From contig CP050901.1 in assembly GCA_050916095.1 (NCBI GenBank), positions 1,426,001-1,490,000 on the forward strand: a stretch of DNA of 64,000 nt, in the 5' to 3' direction. Within the stretch, counting starts at the first letter, position 1. Each line of letters begins with the position of its first letter. The DNA comes from JANPCX01 sp050916095. GTDB taxonomy: Bacteria; Pseudomonadota; Gammaproteobacteria; Burkholderiales; Burkholderiaceae_C. The translations under genes and the position numbers were made by a program. Shown piece by piece: positions 52,022 through 60,250 of the stretch. The notes beneath the pieces were generated by a model. That model made no database searches, was not told where the DNA came from, and saw only the letters and a program-made list of their open reading frames with translations.

Positions 52022-52155
52022 GGGCTTGTTGGTGGGGCTGATTTTTTGGCGTTCCTGACCGTGAATCCGCGTCTACCCTAAGTGTTATCCACACGGCTGC
52101 GCTTAACCTCGCTGCCTAGAATCCTGGAAACTGAACGTACCTAGGAGCCTTCCTC

Positions 52156-52665
52156 GTGAAATTGAAACGTCAAACCCGTGCTGATGGGAGTCCTGCTTTG
52201 AAGATTAAGAGCGAACGAGATTTTTGGTCTGGCATCTTGTTTTTAGTGGTGGGCATCGCCTTTGCTGTGGGTGCCACCAACTACAGCATGGGCGTGGCTG
52301 CGCGGCCTGGTCCGGGTTACTTTCCACTCATTCTGAGTTGCCTGATGGCTATTTTGGGGGCCGTGGTTTTGTTCAAGTCCTTGACCATTGAAACTGAAGA
52401 CGGCGACAAAATTGGTCCTATCGCATGGCGTCCGTTGATCGTCGTGGTCGCAGCCATCTCCATGTTTGCGTTGGCCTTGCCACGCTTTGGTTTGATCATC
52501 ACCGTCCCCATTCTCATCATCATCGTGAGTTTGGCGGGCAGGGAGTTCCGGTGGAAGGGTGTGCTGATCGCCTCGGTTGTGTTGACGGTGGGTTCCTGGG
52601 GGATTTTCATCGCCGGATTGAATCTGACGATTCCGCTTTGGCCCATTTATCTGGCCGCGCACTGA
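52156..52665 (+). CDS. tctB: Tripartite tricarboxylate transporter small subunit TctB
   Basis: 169 residues from a GTG at 52156 with AGGAG 8 bases upstream. Four hydrophobic helices are visible (SGILFLVVGIAFAVGATNY, YFPLILSCLMAILGAVVLF, PLIVVVAAISMFALALPRFGLIITVPILIIIVSLA and VLIASVVLTVGSWGIFIAGL), the usual TctB topology, with the conserved ARPGPGYFP. It works with TctA and a periplasmic binding protein (TctC), which is not in this window. tctA follows after 33 bases. Confidence 0.88.
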   Translation: MKLKRQTRADGSPALKIKSERDFWSGILFLVVGIAFAVGATNYSMGVAARPGPGYFPLILSCLMAILGAVVLFKSLTIETEDGDKIGPIAWRPLIVVVAAISMFALALPRFGLIITVPILIIIVSLAGREFRWKGVLIASVVLTVGSWGIFIAGLNLTIPLWPIYLAAH

Positions 52666-52698
52666 GCCGCTGTCTGCCGTAAAAAACAAAATCACACC

Positions 52699-54213
52699 AT
52701 GGACTTAATTAACAACCTCTCCCTCGGTTTCAGCGTTGCCTTCACGTTGAACAACCTGATGTATGCCTTTTTTGGGGCCTTGCTCGGCACCTTGATTGGC
52801 GTGTTGCCCGGCCTCGGGCCCGTCGCCACCATCGCCATGTTGTTGCCTTCCATTTACGCCTTGGATGCAGCGCCTGCCCTCATCATGCTGGCCGGCATTT
52901 ATTACGGTGCGCAGTACGGTGGTTCGACCACCGCGATTTTGATCAACGTTCCCGGTGAGTCAAGTTCGGTGGTGACGGCGATTGACGGCTACCAAATGGC
53001 ACGGTCCGGACGCGCTGGTGCCGCTTTGTCGGCGGCTGGTTTGGGTTCGTTTTTCGCAGGATGTGTGGGTACCGTCATCATCGCTGCCTTCGCACCGCCA
53101 TTGACCGAGCTGGCTTTTAAGTTTGGCCCAGCAGAGTATTTTTCTTTGATGACTCTGGGTTTGATTGGTGCCGTGGTGCTGGCCTCGGGTTCACTCCTCA
53201 AAGCGATCGCCATGATCATCTTGGGCTTGCTTTTGGCGCAGATCAACACCGACGTGATTTCGGGCGTGGCACGTTATAGCTTTGATGTTCCCGAGTTGAC
53301 AGACGGCATCAATTTCGTTGTCATCGCGATGGGCGTGTTTGGCTTTGGCGAAATCATTGCCAACCTCGGCCAGCCTGAAGAAGAGCGCGAGGTGTTCACC
53401 AAAGACGTGAAAGGCCTGTGGCCCACCAAACAAGACTTCAAAGATGCATGGCCTGCTGTGCTGCGTGGTACCTCCTTGGGGTCAGTCTTGGGGGTCTTGC
53501 CCGGCGGCGGCGCGCTCTTGGCTTCATTCGCGGCCTACACCTTGGAGAAAAAGACCAAAGGTCGCGCTGGCGAAGTGCCTTTCGGCAAAGGCAATATCCG
53601 CGGCGTGGCTGGCCCGGAGGCTGCCAACAACGCGGGTGCGCAAACCTCCTTCATCCCCATGCTGACCTTGGGCATTCCACCCAACGCCGTGATGGCCTTG
53701 ATGGTGGGTGCGATGACGATCAAAGGCATTCAGCCTGGTCCGCAAGTCATGACGAGCAATCCGGAGTTGTTCTGGGGGCTGATCGCCTCCATGTGGGTGG
53801 GCAATGCCATGCTCATCATCTTGAACCTGCCCTTGATCGGCATTTGGATCAAGCTGCTGACCGTGCCCTATCGTTTCTTGTTTCCAGCCATCACCTTGTT
53901 TTGTTGCATTGGCGTGTACTCGCTGAACAACAACACCTTTGACGTGTTTTTGACGGCGGCCTTCGCGGTGATTGGCTACGCCTTCTACAAACTCAGTTGT
54001 GAGCCTGCACCACTGCTGCTCGGTTTCATCTTGGGCCCCATGATGGAAGAAAACCTGCGCCGTGCACTGCTCTTGTCGCGTGGTGACTGGAGCACCTTCG
54101 TGACCCGTCCGCTGTCGGGTGCTTTGCTCGGTGCGGCCGTGTTGATGATCATCATCGTGATGCTGCCGTCGATCAAGAACAAGCGTGAGGAAGCGTTCAA
54201 AGACGCCGATTGA
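52699..54213 (+). CDS. tctA: Tripartite tricarboxylate transporter large subunit TctA
   Basis: 504 residues, about 11-12 membrane helices. Family motifs are clear: GVLPGLGPVATIAMLLPSIYALD, YYGAQYGGSTTAILINVPGE (first repeat), GVLPGGGALLASFAAYTLEKK (second repeat) and NNAGAQTSFIPMLTLGIPPNA. It is the channel-forming subunit for sodium-driven uptake of tricarboxylates or related acids. A strong intrinsic terminator follows at 54257-54289. Confidence 0.94.
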   Translation: MDLINNLSLGFSVAFTLNNLMYAFFGALLGTLIGVLPGLGPVATIAMLLPSIYALDAAPALIMLAGIYYGAQYGGSTTAILINVPGESSSVVTAIDGYQMARSGRAGAALSAAGLGSFFAGCVGTVIIAAFAPPLTELAFKFGPAEYFSLMTLGLIGAVVLASGSLLKAIAMIILGLLLAQINTDVISGVARYSFDVPELTDGINFVVIAMGVFGFGEIIANLGQPEEEREVFTKDVKGLWPTKQDFKDAWPAVLRGTSLGSVLGVLPGGGALLASFAAYTLEKKTKGRAGEVPFGKGNIRGVAGPEAANNAGAQTSFIPMLTLGIPPNAVMALMVGAMTIKGIQPGPQVMTSNPELFWGLIASMWVGNAMLIILNLPLIGIWIKLLTVPYRFLFPAITLFCCIGVYSLNNNTFDVFLTAAFAVIGYAFYKLSCEPAPLLLGFILGPMMEENLRRALLLSRGDWSTFVTRPLSGALLGAAVLMIIIVMLPSIKNKREEAFKDAD

Positions 54214-54256
54214 GCCACTGGCTTGCTGGTGCGAAGCAAAAACCGCCTTCGGGCTA

Positions 54257-54289
54257 ATGCCAGTCAGTTAAGAGCTGACTGGCATTTTT
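54257..54289 (+). terminator. Intrinsic terminator after tctA, at the end of an IS4-family element
   Basis: ATGCCAGTCAG (54257-54267), loop TTAAGAG, CTGACTGGCAT (54275-54285), followed by a T run to 54289. The stem is perfect over 11 bp. The stop codon of the convergent IS4 transposase lies in the loop. The palindrome may also be the terminal repeat of the IS. Confidence 0.85.
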
Positions 54290-55626
54290 CTTGGGTACTT
54301 GGAAGCTCTGTGTTTGACAACTCTGGGGCAAGAGCGAGAGCGCCGAGGTGGCAGGAGGAAGATATGGGCCTGCTCGTAAAGCAGGCTCAATCGCTTGGGC
54401 AAGGTAGCGGCAGATTCCAGCGGCGCAAAGCGCAGCAGTTCAATGATGGCAATACAGGCCACATGAAAGCCGATGCGTACAGGTGGCACTTTCAGGTGCT
54501 GCGCCATCAGCCGCATTTGCCGACGCAACAAGGTATAGGCGATGAGGACGCCCCAAATCTCTTGTCGCACCAAGCCTGGTTGTTTGCTACGCAAGACAAA
54601 ACTGTTGGCTTGCAAGGACTGTTTGATCTCCCGAAAACCCAGCTCAATCTCCCAGCGCTGACAGTACAGGGCGGCCAGTTGTTTGACCGGATAACGCTTG
54701 GGATCGTTCAGCGAGGTGATGAAGCGACGCGTGCGTGTACCCAGCTGTACTTCAATCAGGCGCGCCTGCCACCACAGCGGCAGTTCTGGTGCGAGCTTGC
54801 GTGCTTGCTGCGATACGGGCATGCGTATCGTGTAGTCCCCTGGGCCGTGGGTGGCGACGATCTCATGGCGCAAGTTGTCCTTGGCACGCATGAGCCAGTG
54901 ACGATCCCTGCCCTGTTGCTGCCACTGCAGCAGGAAAGCGGCTGAGAAGTAGGCCCGGTCAAACACCGTGATGGACTCGTCGGGCACTTGCAGACTGGCG
55001 GCCAAGGTGAGCTCGCCTTGCGTCATGGCTCCTAATTGAGCATCCATGAGTTCGTGGCTGTGCGTATCCATCAGGCACACGGCACGCAGTTGGGGCCAAC
55101 TGCCCGCGCCATGCTGGTTGGCGCAGCAACCCAAACCTTCGCGATTCTCAGGTGTGTCCGGGGCTGACCAGACCACGCCATCCACGGCCAGCACGCGCAG
55201 GCCGTTCAATCCCGTGTCATGAGAGTCGCGCTGCGCGCCCCATGCTTGGGTGAGCTGCTTGAACAGGTTCGCCAGCGGTTCATCGCCCAAACGCTGGCGC
55301 GTTTGTATCGCCGCGCTCGCAGCACACACCGGCTTTGGTGTGTCCAGCATCAAATCGAGTTGCCGCACCACATGCCAGATGGGCTGATTCCTGAACAGCG
55401 CCAAGCCAATGACCAGCCACACCACATGCTCAGCGGGTAGTCTTCGTCGCCTGATGGAGGCCTTACCTGTGGCCGCCAAGGCTTGGTGGATCCACAACGG
55501 GTCAATCAGCTCGCTCAATCCGTCCAAACACGCTGGGGTCTTGTTTAGCGTTTGGTCGGTACTGTTGTTCTTTGTCGGCCCGGATCCGGTGGTCGCTTCA
55601 GCGCAGAATCTGCATTTGCCCTCCAT
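54268..55626 (-). CDS. IS4-family transposase, probably 5'-truncated element
   Basis: The DDE residues are intact: VLAVDGVVWSAPDT, VFDRAYFS and the YREK signature YCQRWEIELGFREIKQ (exact Y-2-R-3-E-6-K spacing). The family region begins at about TDQTLNKTPACLDGL; the chosen ATG at 55626 gives 452 residues, and the frame stays open further upstream to 55881 inside the gamma-glutamyltransferase gene. The region before TDQTLN does not look like an IS4 N-terminus, and no second copy of the palindromic end sequence (TAATGCCAGTCAGTTAAG) is visible between 55500 and 55680. The 5' end of the IS may be lost, which would make it immobile. Confidence 0.8.
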   Translation of the reverse strand: MEGKCRFCAEATTGSGPTKNNSTDQTLNKTPACLDGLSELIDPLWIHQALAATGKASIRRRRLPAEHVVWLVIGLALFRNQPIWHVVRQLDLMLDTPKPVCAASAAIQTRQRLGDEPLANLFKQLTQAWGAQRDSHDTGLNGLRVLAVDGVVWSAPDTPENREGLGCCANQHGAGSWPQLRAVCLMDTHSHELMDAQLGAMTQGELTLAASLQVPDESITVFDRAYFSAAFLLQWQQQGRDRHWLMRAKDNLRHEIVATHGPGDYTIRMPVSQQARKLAPELPLWWQARLIEVQLGTRTRRFITSLNDPKRYPVKQLAALYCQRWEIELGFREIKQSLQANSFVLRSKQPGLVRQEIWGVLIAYTLLRRQMRLMAQHLKVPPVRIGFHVACIAIIELLRFAPLESAATLPKRLSLLYEQAHIFLLPPRRSRSCPRVVKHRASKYPRKMPVSS

Positions 55627-55663
55627 GCCCTTGTCACCCGTTTTGGTCCCGGAGCCTTTTCCC

Positions 55664-57283
55664 ATGATGTCCCCATTTGATTGGACCGCTGGATATCCCA
55701 GCCAGCGTTTGCCGGTGTTTGGCCGCAACGTGGTCTCTACATCGCATCCCCTGGGCGCACAGGCGGGCTTGCGCATGCTGCTGCAAGGGGGCAATGCGGT
55801 GGACGCTGCAGTTGCTACGGCTGCTGCCATGACCATCTTGGAGCCGGTGAGCAATGGTTTGGGCTCAGACTCGTTTTGCATTTTGTGGGACGGGCAGCAA
55901 CTTCACGGCCTCAACGCCAGTGGCCGCGCTCCCCAGGGATGGACACCGCAATACTTCAAAAAGAAATACGGTATCGACACCGTCAATCCTCCGCAACGCG
56001 GTTGGGACAGCGTCACTGTGCCCGGTGCGGTGAGCAGCTGGGTGGCCTTGAGTGAACGTTTCGGCAAATTGCCTTTTGCCGACCTCATGCAACCGGCCAT
56101 TGAAATCGCCGAGCGTGGTTACTCCGTGCCCTTCATCATTCAGCAAAAATGGGCTGCGGCTGAACCGCTGCTTCGTGACTTGCCGGGTTTCGCACAAGCG
56201 CTGCTACCCAAAGGCCGCGCGCCCGAGGTGGGCGAGCTGTTTCAGTTCAAAGATGCAGCCCGTTCGCTGCGTTTGATCGCCCAGACCAAAGGGTTGGCCT
56301 TTTATGAGGGGGAGATTGCGCAAGCCGCCGAGCAACACGCGCGAGCCCACGGCGCGGTCATGGCGGTTGAAGACTTTGCGAGCTACCGTCCCGAGTGGGT
56401 CACGCCACTGTCCAAAAACTACCGTGGCCACACCTTGCATGAGATTCCGCCCAATGGCCAAGGTGTTTCGGCCTTGATCGCTTTGGGCATCTTGGAACAC
56501 CTGGACCTGCGCAGCCTGAAGGTGGACAGCGTGGCCTCGCAGCACTTGCAAATTGAGGCCATGAAACTCGCCTTCGCCGACACCTACCGTTATGTGGCCG
56601 AGCCCAGCTGCATGGACATCACGCCAGCGCACATGCTGGACGACGCCTATTTGGCGTCGCGCGCCCGTTTGATCGACCGAAAAAAAGCCCAAGATTTCCA
56701 AGCGGGCAATCCGGTCAAGGGCGGCACGGTTTACCTCACGGCGGCCGATGAGCAGGGTTTGATGGTCAGCTTCATCCAAAGCAACTACATGGGTTTTGGT
56801 TCCGGCGTGGTCGTGCCGGGTTATGGCCTGTCGATGCAAAACCGAGGTCATGGTTTCAGCTTGCTTGAATCCAGCCTCAACGTGGTGGCCCCTGGTAAAC
56901 GCCCCTTCCACACCATCATTCCGGGCTTCTTGACCTGTGAGGGCCAAGCTGTCATGAGTTTTGGTGTGATGGGCGCCAATATGCAGCCACAAGGCCATGT
57001 GCAAAGCCTGGTGCGAATGCTGGACTACCACCAACATCCACAGGCCGCTTGTGATGCGCCACGTTGGCGTTTTAACCAAGGGTTGGAGATCAATGTCGAA
57101 GCGGGTATGAACCCGGCCACTGTCCAAGGTTTGGCGGATTTGGGGCACCACATGGCGGTGATTCAAGACAGCTACCAAGACTTCGGTGCTGGCCAATTCA
57201 TTTGGCGTCTCGGCGACCCATCCTCGCACGGTTACGTGGCCGCCAGTGACTCGCGCCGTGACGGGCAGGCGGTTGCTTTCTAA
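55664..57283 (+). CDS. Gamma-glutamyltransferase family protein
   Basis: 539 residues from the ATG at 55664, which has GGAG 9 bases upstream; the long upstream open frame is antisense to the IS4 transposase and is not supported. The large-subunit motifs NVVSTSHPLGAQAGLRMLLQGGNAVDAAVATAAAMTILEPVSNGLGSDSF are clear. The autoprocessing/nucleophile site is the Thr of GGTVYLTAAD (about residue 355), followed by SFIQSNYMGFGSGVVVPGYG. The pattern is that of the YwrD-like branch rather than classical glutathione GGT, so the substrate is uncertain. No signal peptide is seen at this start, unlike periplasmic GGTs. Confidence 0.88.
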   Translation: MMSPFDWTAGYPSQRLPVFGRNVVSTSHPLGAQAGLRMLLQGGNAVDAAVATAAAMTILEPVSNGLGSDSFCILWDGQQLHGLNASGRAPQGWTPQYFKKKYGIDTVNPPQRGWDSVTVPGAVSSWVALSERFGKLPFADLMQPAIEIAERGYSVPFIIQQKWAAAEPLLRDLPGFAQALLPKGRAPEVGELFQFKDAARSLRLIAQTKGLAFYEGEIAQAAEQHARAHGAVMAVEDFASYRPEWVTPLSKNYRGHTLHEIPPNGQGVSALIALGILEHLDLRSLKVDSVASQHLQIEAMKLAFADTYRYVAEPSCMDITPAHMLDDAYLASRARLIDRKKAQDFQAGNPVKGGTVYLTAADEQGLMVSFIQSNYMGFGSGVVVPGYGLSMQNRGHGFSLLESSLNVVAPGKRPFHTIIPGFLTCEGQAVMSFGVMGANMQPQGHVQSLVRMLDYHQHPQAACDAPRWRFNQGLEINVEAGMNPATVQGLADLGHHMAVIQDSYQDFGAGQFIWRLGDPSSHGYVAASDSRRDGQAVAF

Positions 57284-57285
57284 GC

Positions 57286-58203
57286 ATGGCAACCTCTGAA
57301 ACACACAAGCCCTCCCTGTCACTGGGATTGGCCCTGGCCATGGCGGGTTCGGTGGCGTTCTCAGGCAAAGCCATCATCGTCAAACTCGCCTATCAGCACG
57401 GGGTGGATGCGGTCACCCTCATCATGTACCGCATGCTCTTTGCGTTGCCGCTCTTTTTGTTGCTCACCTGGTGGGCCAGCCGGGGGCAGCCGCCGCTGAA
57501 CAAACGTGACGCCGTGGTGGTGTCGGGCCTGGGCTTTTGTGGCTACTACCTGGCGAGTTTTCTGGACTTTGCAGGCTTGCAGTACATCAGCGCCAGCCTG
57601 GAGCGTTTGATTCTTTACCTCAACCCCACCTTGGTGTTGGCGCTGGGCGTTTTTCTTTTCAAGAAGAAAGTCTCGGCGCGTGCCTTGCTGGCCATGGCAG
57701 TGAGCTACAGCGGCGTGCTGCTGGTGTTTGGGCATGAACTCTTGACGCAGCCCGCAACGCCAGCTGCCACGGCGAGCCAAACGGTCTGGGGTGCCACGCT
57801 GGTGTTTGGCAGTGCAGTGAGTTATGCGGTGTATTTGGCGTTCAGCGGCCAAGAGGTGCAGCGCTTGGGGGCGCTGCGTTTGACGGGCCTGGCCAGCTCG
57901 GTCGCCTGCCTGTTGTGCATCGCGCAGTTTGTCGTCTTGCGGCCTTTGGGCGCGATGGTGGTGGCGCCCGAGGTGTTGTGGTTGTCGCTGCTCAACGCCA
58001 CCTTGTGCACGTTTGCGCCCGTGTTGATGGTGATGATGGCCATCGAGCGCATCGGTGCCACGATGACGGCACAAACAGGCATGGTGGGGCCGCTGTCCAC
58101 ACTCGTGATGGGTGTGTTCATCCTCGGTGAGCCGTTCACGTTGTGGATTGCGGTGGGCACGGGCTTGGTCTTGGTGGGAATCTGGATGTTGGCGCGGCGT
58201 TGA
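57286..58203 (+). CDS. DMT-superfamily (EamA) transporter
   Basis: 305 residues with about ten hydrophobic helices and two EamA repeats (LALAMAGSVAFSGKAIIVKLAYQHGVDAVTLIMYRMLFALPLFLLL, and WGATLVFGSAVSYAVYLAFSG). Likely an inner-membrane metabolite exporter; the substrate is not predictable. It starts 2 bases after the gamma-glutamyltransferase stop, so the two form an operon, perhaps linked to amino acid or peptide turnover. Confidence 0.88.
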   Translation: MATSETHKPSLSLGLALAMAGSVAFSGKAIIVKLAYQHGVDAVTLIMYRMLFALPLFLLLTWWASRGQPPLNKRDAVVVSGLGFCGYYLASFLDFAGLQYISASLERLILYLNPTLVLALGVFLFKKKVSARALLAMAVSYSGVLLVFGHELLTQPATPAATASQTVWGATLVFGSAVSYAVYLAFSGQEVQRLGALRLTGLASSVACLLCIAQFVVLRPLGAMVVAPEVLWLSLLNATLCTFAPVLMVMMAIERIGATMTAQTGMVGPLSTLVMGVFILGEPFTLWIAVGTGLVLVGIWMLARR

Positions 58204-58307
58204 CGGTTCTCCACCACGGCTTGAGTCCCTGCTCTGTTTGGGGCTGTCCGTCTGGCCTCCTTGATATGGTTATGCTGCGCGCATTCAATTGCTAGGAGTC
58301 GCTCACC

Positions 58308-58682
58308 ATGATGATTGCTGTTTGGCTGATCGCCCTCATTGCGCTGGGTCTTTGGAGTCTCGCCGCCTGGGGGCTGCACGCCCTGTTGGTCGCTTTGCCC
58401 AACGATTGGAGCGGCCTGGCCGTTTGGGTTGAAAAGCTGCCCGCCAACCCGTGGTTAGAAAACTTCTTTCCGGGCTGGCAAGGTGCGGTGACCTGGGTGT
58501 TGACCCTGACCGAGAGCGCCTTGTCTTGGGCAGGCGGTGCCGCCGACGTGATGGGCTGGGCGGTGTGGCTGATTTGGGGTCTGGGCGCTTTGTTTTTGTT
58601 GGGCTGTGCTGCGGTGGGCAGTTTGATTGTTGCCTTGGTGCGTAAGAGCATGCCCAAAGCACCTGCGGCGGCGGGCCGTTGA
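58308..58682 (+). CDS. Small membrane protein of unknown function
   Basis: 124 residues with a Trp-rich N-terminal helix (IAVWLIALIALGLWSLAAWGLHALLVAL) and a C-terminal helix (VMGWAVWLIWGLGALFLLGCAAVGSLIVALV). TAGGAG about 10 bases upstream of the ATG supports the start. No domain is recognised. Confidence 0.7.
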   Translation: MMIAVWLIALIALGLWSLAAWGLHALLVALPNDWSGLAVWVEKLPANPWLENFFPGWQGAVTWVLTLTESALSWAGGAADVMGWAVWLIWGLGALFLLGCAAVGSLIVALVRKSMPKAPAAAGR

Positions 58683-58715
58683 CAACGGTTTATTGAGTCG
58701 GCAGTGCTCAACTTG

Positions 58716-58813
58716 AATCCGTTCGCCCTGACCCTTCGACGGGGCTCAGGACAGGACCTGTCGACGGGCAGTGCGTGAATCCTGGGCTTGGACAAGCTCA
58801 GCCCGAACGGGTT
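58716..58813. repeat. Dispersed inverted-repeat element
   Basis: AATCCGTTCGCCCTGA (58716-58731) and TCAGCCCGAACGGGTT (58798-58813) are complementary at 14 of 16 positions. Such CCGTTCG-CCCTGA ... TCAGcCCGAACGG pairs are common intergenic palindromes in betaproteobacteria. The remainder of the gap to 58981 holds only a small hairpin. Confidence 0.7.
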
Positions 58814-58837
58814 AATCAAGTTCGTCAATGCCGACTC

Positions 58838-58873
58838 TCAAGAAAACGCCGGGCCGCTCCCAAGTTTTCTTGA
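58838..58873. repeat. Perfect 10-bp inverted repeat upstream of the methyltransferase gene
   Basis: TCAAGAAAAC (58838-58847) and GTTTTCTTGA (58864-58873) with a GC-rich 16-base spacer. It lies about 110 bases before the methyltransferase start. It could be a regulatory hairpin or protein-binding site; no T run follows. Confidence 0.5.
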
Positions 58874-58981
58874 CCCCCTCGGGGGGCTGGTGCAAAGCGA
58901 CAGGTCTGGGGGCGCCAATAGGAAGGGACGCAGCCGAGGTGGTTAGCATCAGTTGTTTACACCGATGCTTTCTCTGCAACC

Positions 58982-60250
58982 ATGCCTGCTGCTTCTGTCT
59001 CTGCCTCTGCCTCTGCCTCTGCCTCTGCCTCTGCCTCTGCCCCCCATCGTCCATCCGCCACTGAGCAGTTCATCGCGTTATGGCAACAGCATGCCGGTCA
59101 AACCGACTGGCAGAACCTGACCTTGTCCAAATACCGGGGCAAGTTGACCGACTTGCGACAGCTCATCGTGCGGCCGGTGATGCTCAAAGGTGAATTGCAG
59201 TTGTCCTTGGTATCGCGACACCAGACCCGAGACATCACCAAAAATTGGCCCTTGAACGACGGCATCAACCACATCATCCAGTTGTTGGCGCACGATTTTC
59301 AGCATGCCCATCTGCACACCTCGCAGGCCGTGCACCAACTCAGCATCAGTAAAAAAGGCCGCAGCCATTTGGTGAGCCGGTCCTTGCAAGCAGACGCATC
59401 AAAAAACTTGGTGGACAGCGATATTGCGCCAGCACACAACCGCGCGAAAAACCGCTGTGTTGACCAGACGCGCCCGTGGCTCACCGCGCTGGGTGTGACC
59501 GATGCGCAGCAGCAGTTGATTCCTTCGATGTCGCGCAAGTGGAAGCAGATCAACAAATTTGTTGAAGTATTTGCCCACGCGTTTGACAGCTCCGTCTTGG
59601 TTCACCAAAAGACGGTGAAGGTGGTCGACTTCGGAGCAGGCAAGGGTTACCTCACCTTTGCGCTGCACGATCACTTGCGAACACACCGAGGCTTACAAGC
59701 CGAGGTCACGGGTGTGGAGTTGCGGACAGACTTGGTGCGCCTGTGCAATGCAGCCATCAAAAGCTGCCAGCTAGAAGGGCTGAATTTTTCCGAGGGCGAT
59801 GTGCGCACCCAGCCCCTGAAGTCTGTGGACGTGATGATTGCCCTTCATGCCTGCGACGTGGCGACCGACTACGCCATTCACAGCGGCATCCGCGCCGGTG
59901 CGGCCATCATCATGTGCTCGCCCTGTTGCCACAAACAAATTCGACCGCAGTTGCTCAGCCCACATCCGCTGCGGCCCATCTTGCAACACGGTATCCACCT
60001 CGGCCAAGAGGCTGAAATGCTCACCGACGGACTGCGCGCCTTGTTGCTGGAGGCCAGCGGCTATGCGACGCAGGTGTTTGAGTTCATCGCGCTGGAACAC
60101 ACCAGCAAGAACAAAATGATTCTGGCCGTGAAGCGCGGCCAGCCGGTGGACGCCAGCGAGATCTGGCGGCAGATCGAAGAGATCAAAACCTTCTACGGCA
60201 TCAAGGAGCAATGTTTGGAGACGCTGCTTCAACAAGATGCGGTTGTTTGA
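58982..60250 (+). CDS. SAM-dependent methyltransferase (Methyltransf_32-like) with Ser-Ala repeat at the N-terminus
   Basis: 422 residues. The SAM-binding motif VVDFGAGKGYLTFALHDHL lies at about 216-234, followed by VTGVELRTDLVRLCNAA and MIALHACDVATDYAI, with CSPCCHKQIRPQ further on, a pattern seen in the Methyltransf_32 family. The substrate is unknown. The first 20 residues are a Ser-Ala repeat coded by seven CTCTGC units (58999-59040). No Shine-Dalgarno is visible, but no other good start exists before residue 60. The 3' end overlaps the convergent deaminase gene by 50 bases. Confidence 0.8.
   Translation: MPAASVSASASASASASASAPHRPSATEQFIALWQQHAGQTDWQNLTLSKYRGKLTDLRQLIVRPVMLKGELQLSLVSRHQTRDITKNWPLNDGINHIIQLLAHDFQHAHLHTSQAVHQLSISKKGRSHLVSRSLQADASKNLVDSDIAPAHNRAKNRCVDQTRPWLTALGVTDAQQQLIPSMSRKWKQINKFVEVFAHAFDSSVLVHQKTVKVVDFGAGKGYLTFALHDHLRTHRGLQAEVTGVELRTDLVRLCNAAIKSCQLEGLNFSEGDVRTQPLKSVDVMIALHACDVATDYAIHSGIRAGAAIIMCSPCCHKQIRPQLLSPHPLRPILQHGIHLGQEAEMLTDGLRALLLEASGYATQVFEFIALEHTSKNKMILAVKRGQPVDASEIWRQIEEIKTFYGIKEQCLETLLQQDAVV
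58999..59040 (+). repeat. Hexanucleotide microsatellite (CTCTGC)x7 inside the methyltransferase gene
   Basis: Seven perfect CTCTGC units encode a (Ser-Ala)n tract near the N-terminus. Slippage would change length by two residues per unit without changing frame. Confidence 0.9.

Noticed and set aside
55409..55663. Upstream extension of the gamma-glutamyltransferase frame
   Set aside because: It is antisense to the IS4 transposase, and a good GGAG Shine-Dalgarno sits before the ATG at 55664.
58999..59040. CRISPR-like repeat
   Set aside because: The repeat is a perfect 6-base microsatellite in a coding region without spacers.
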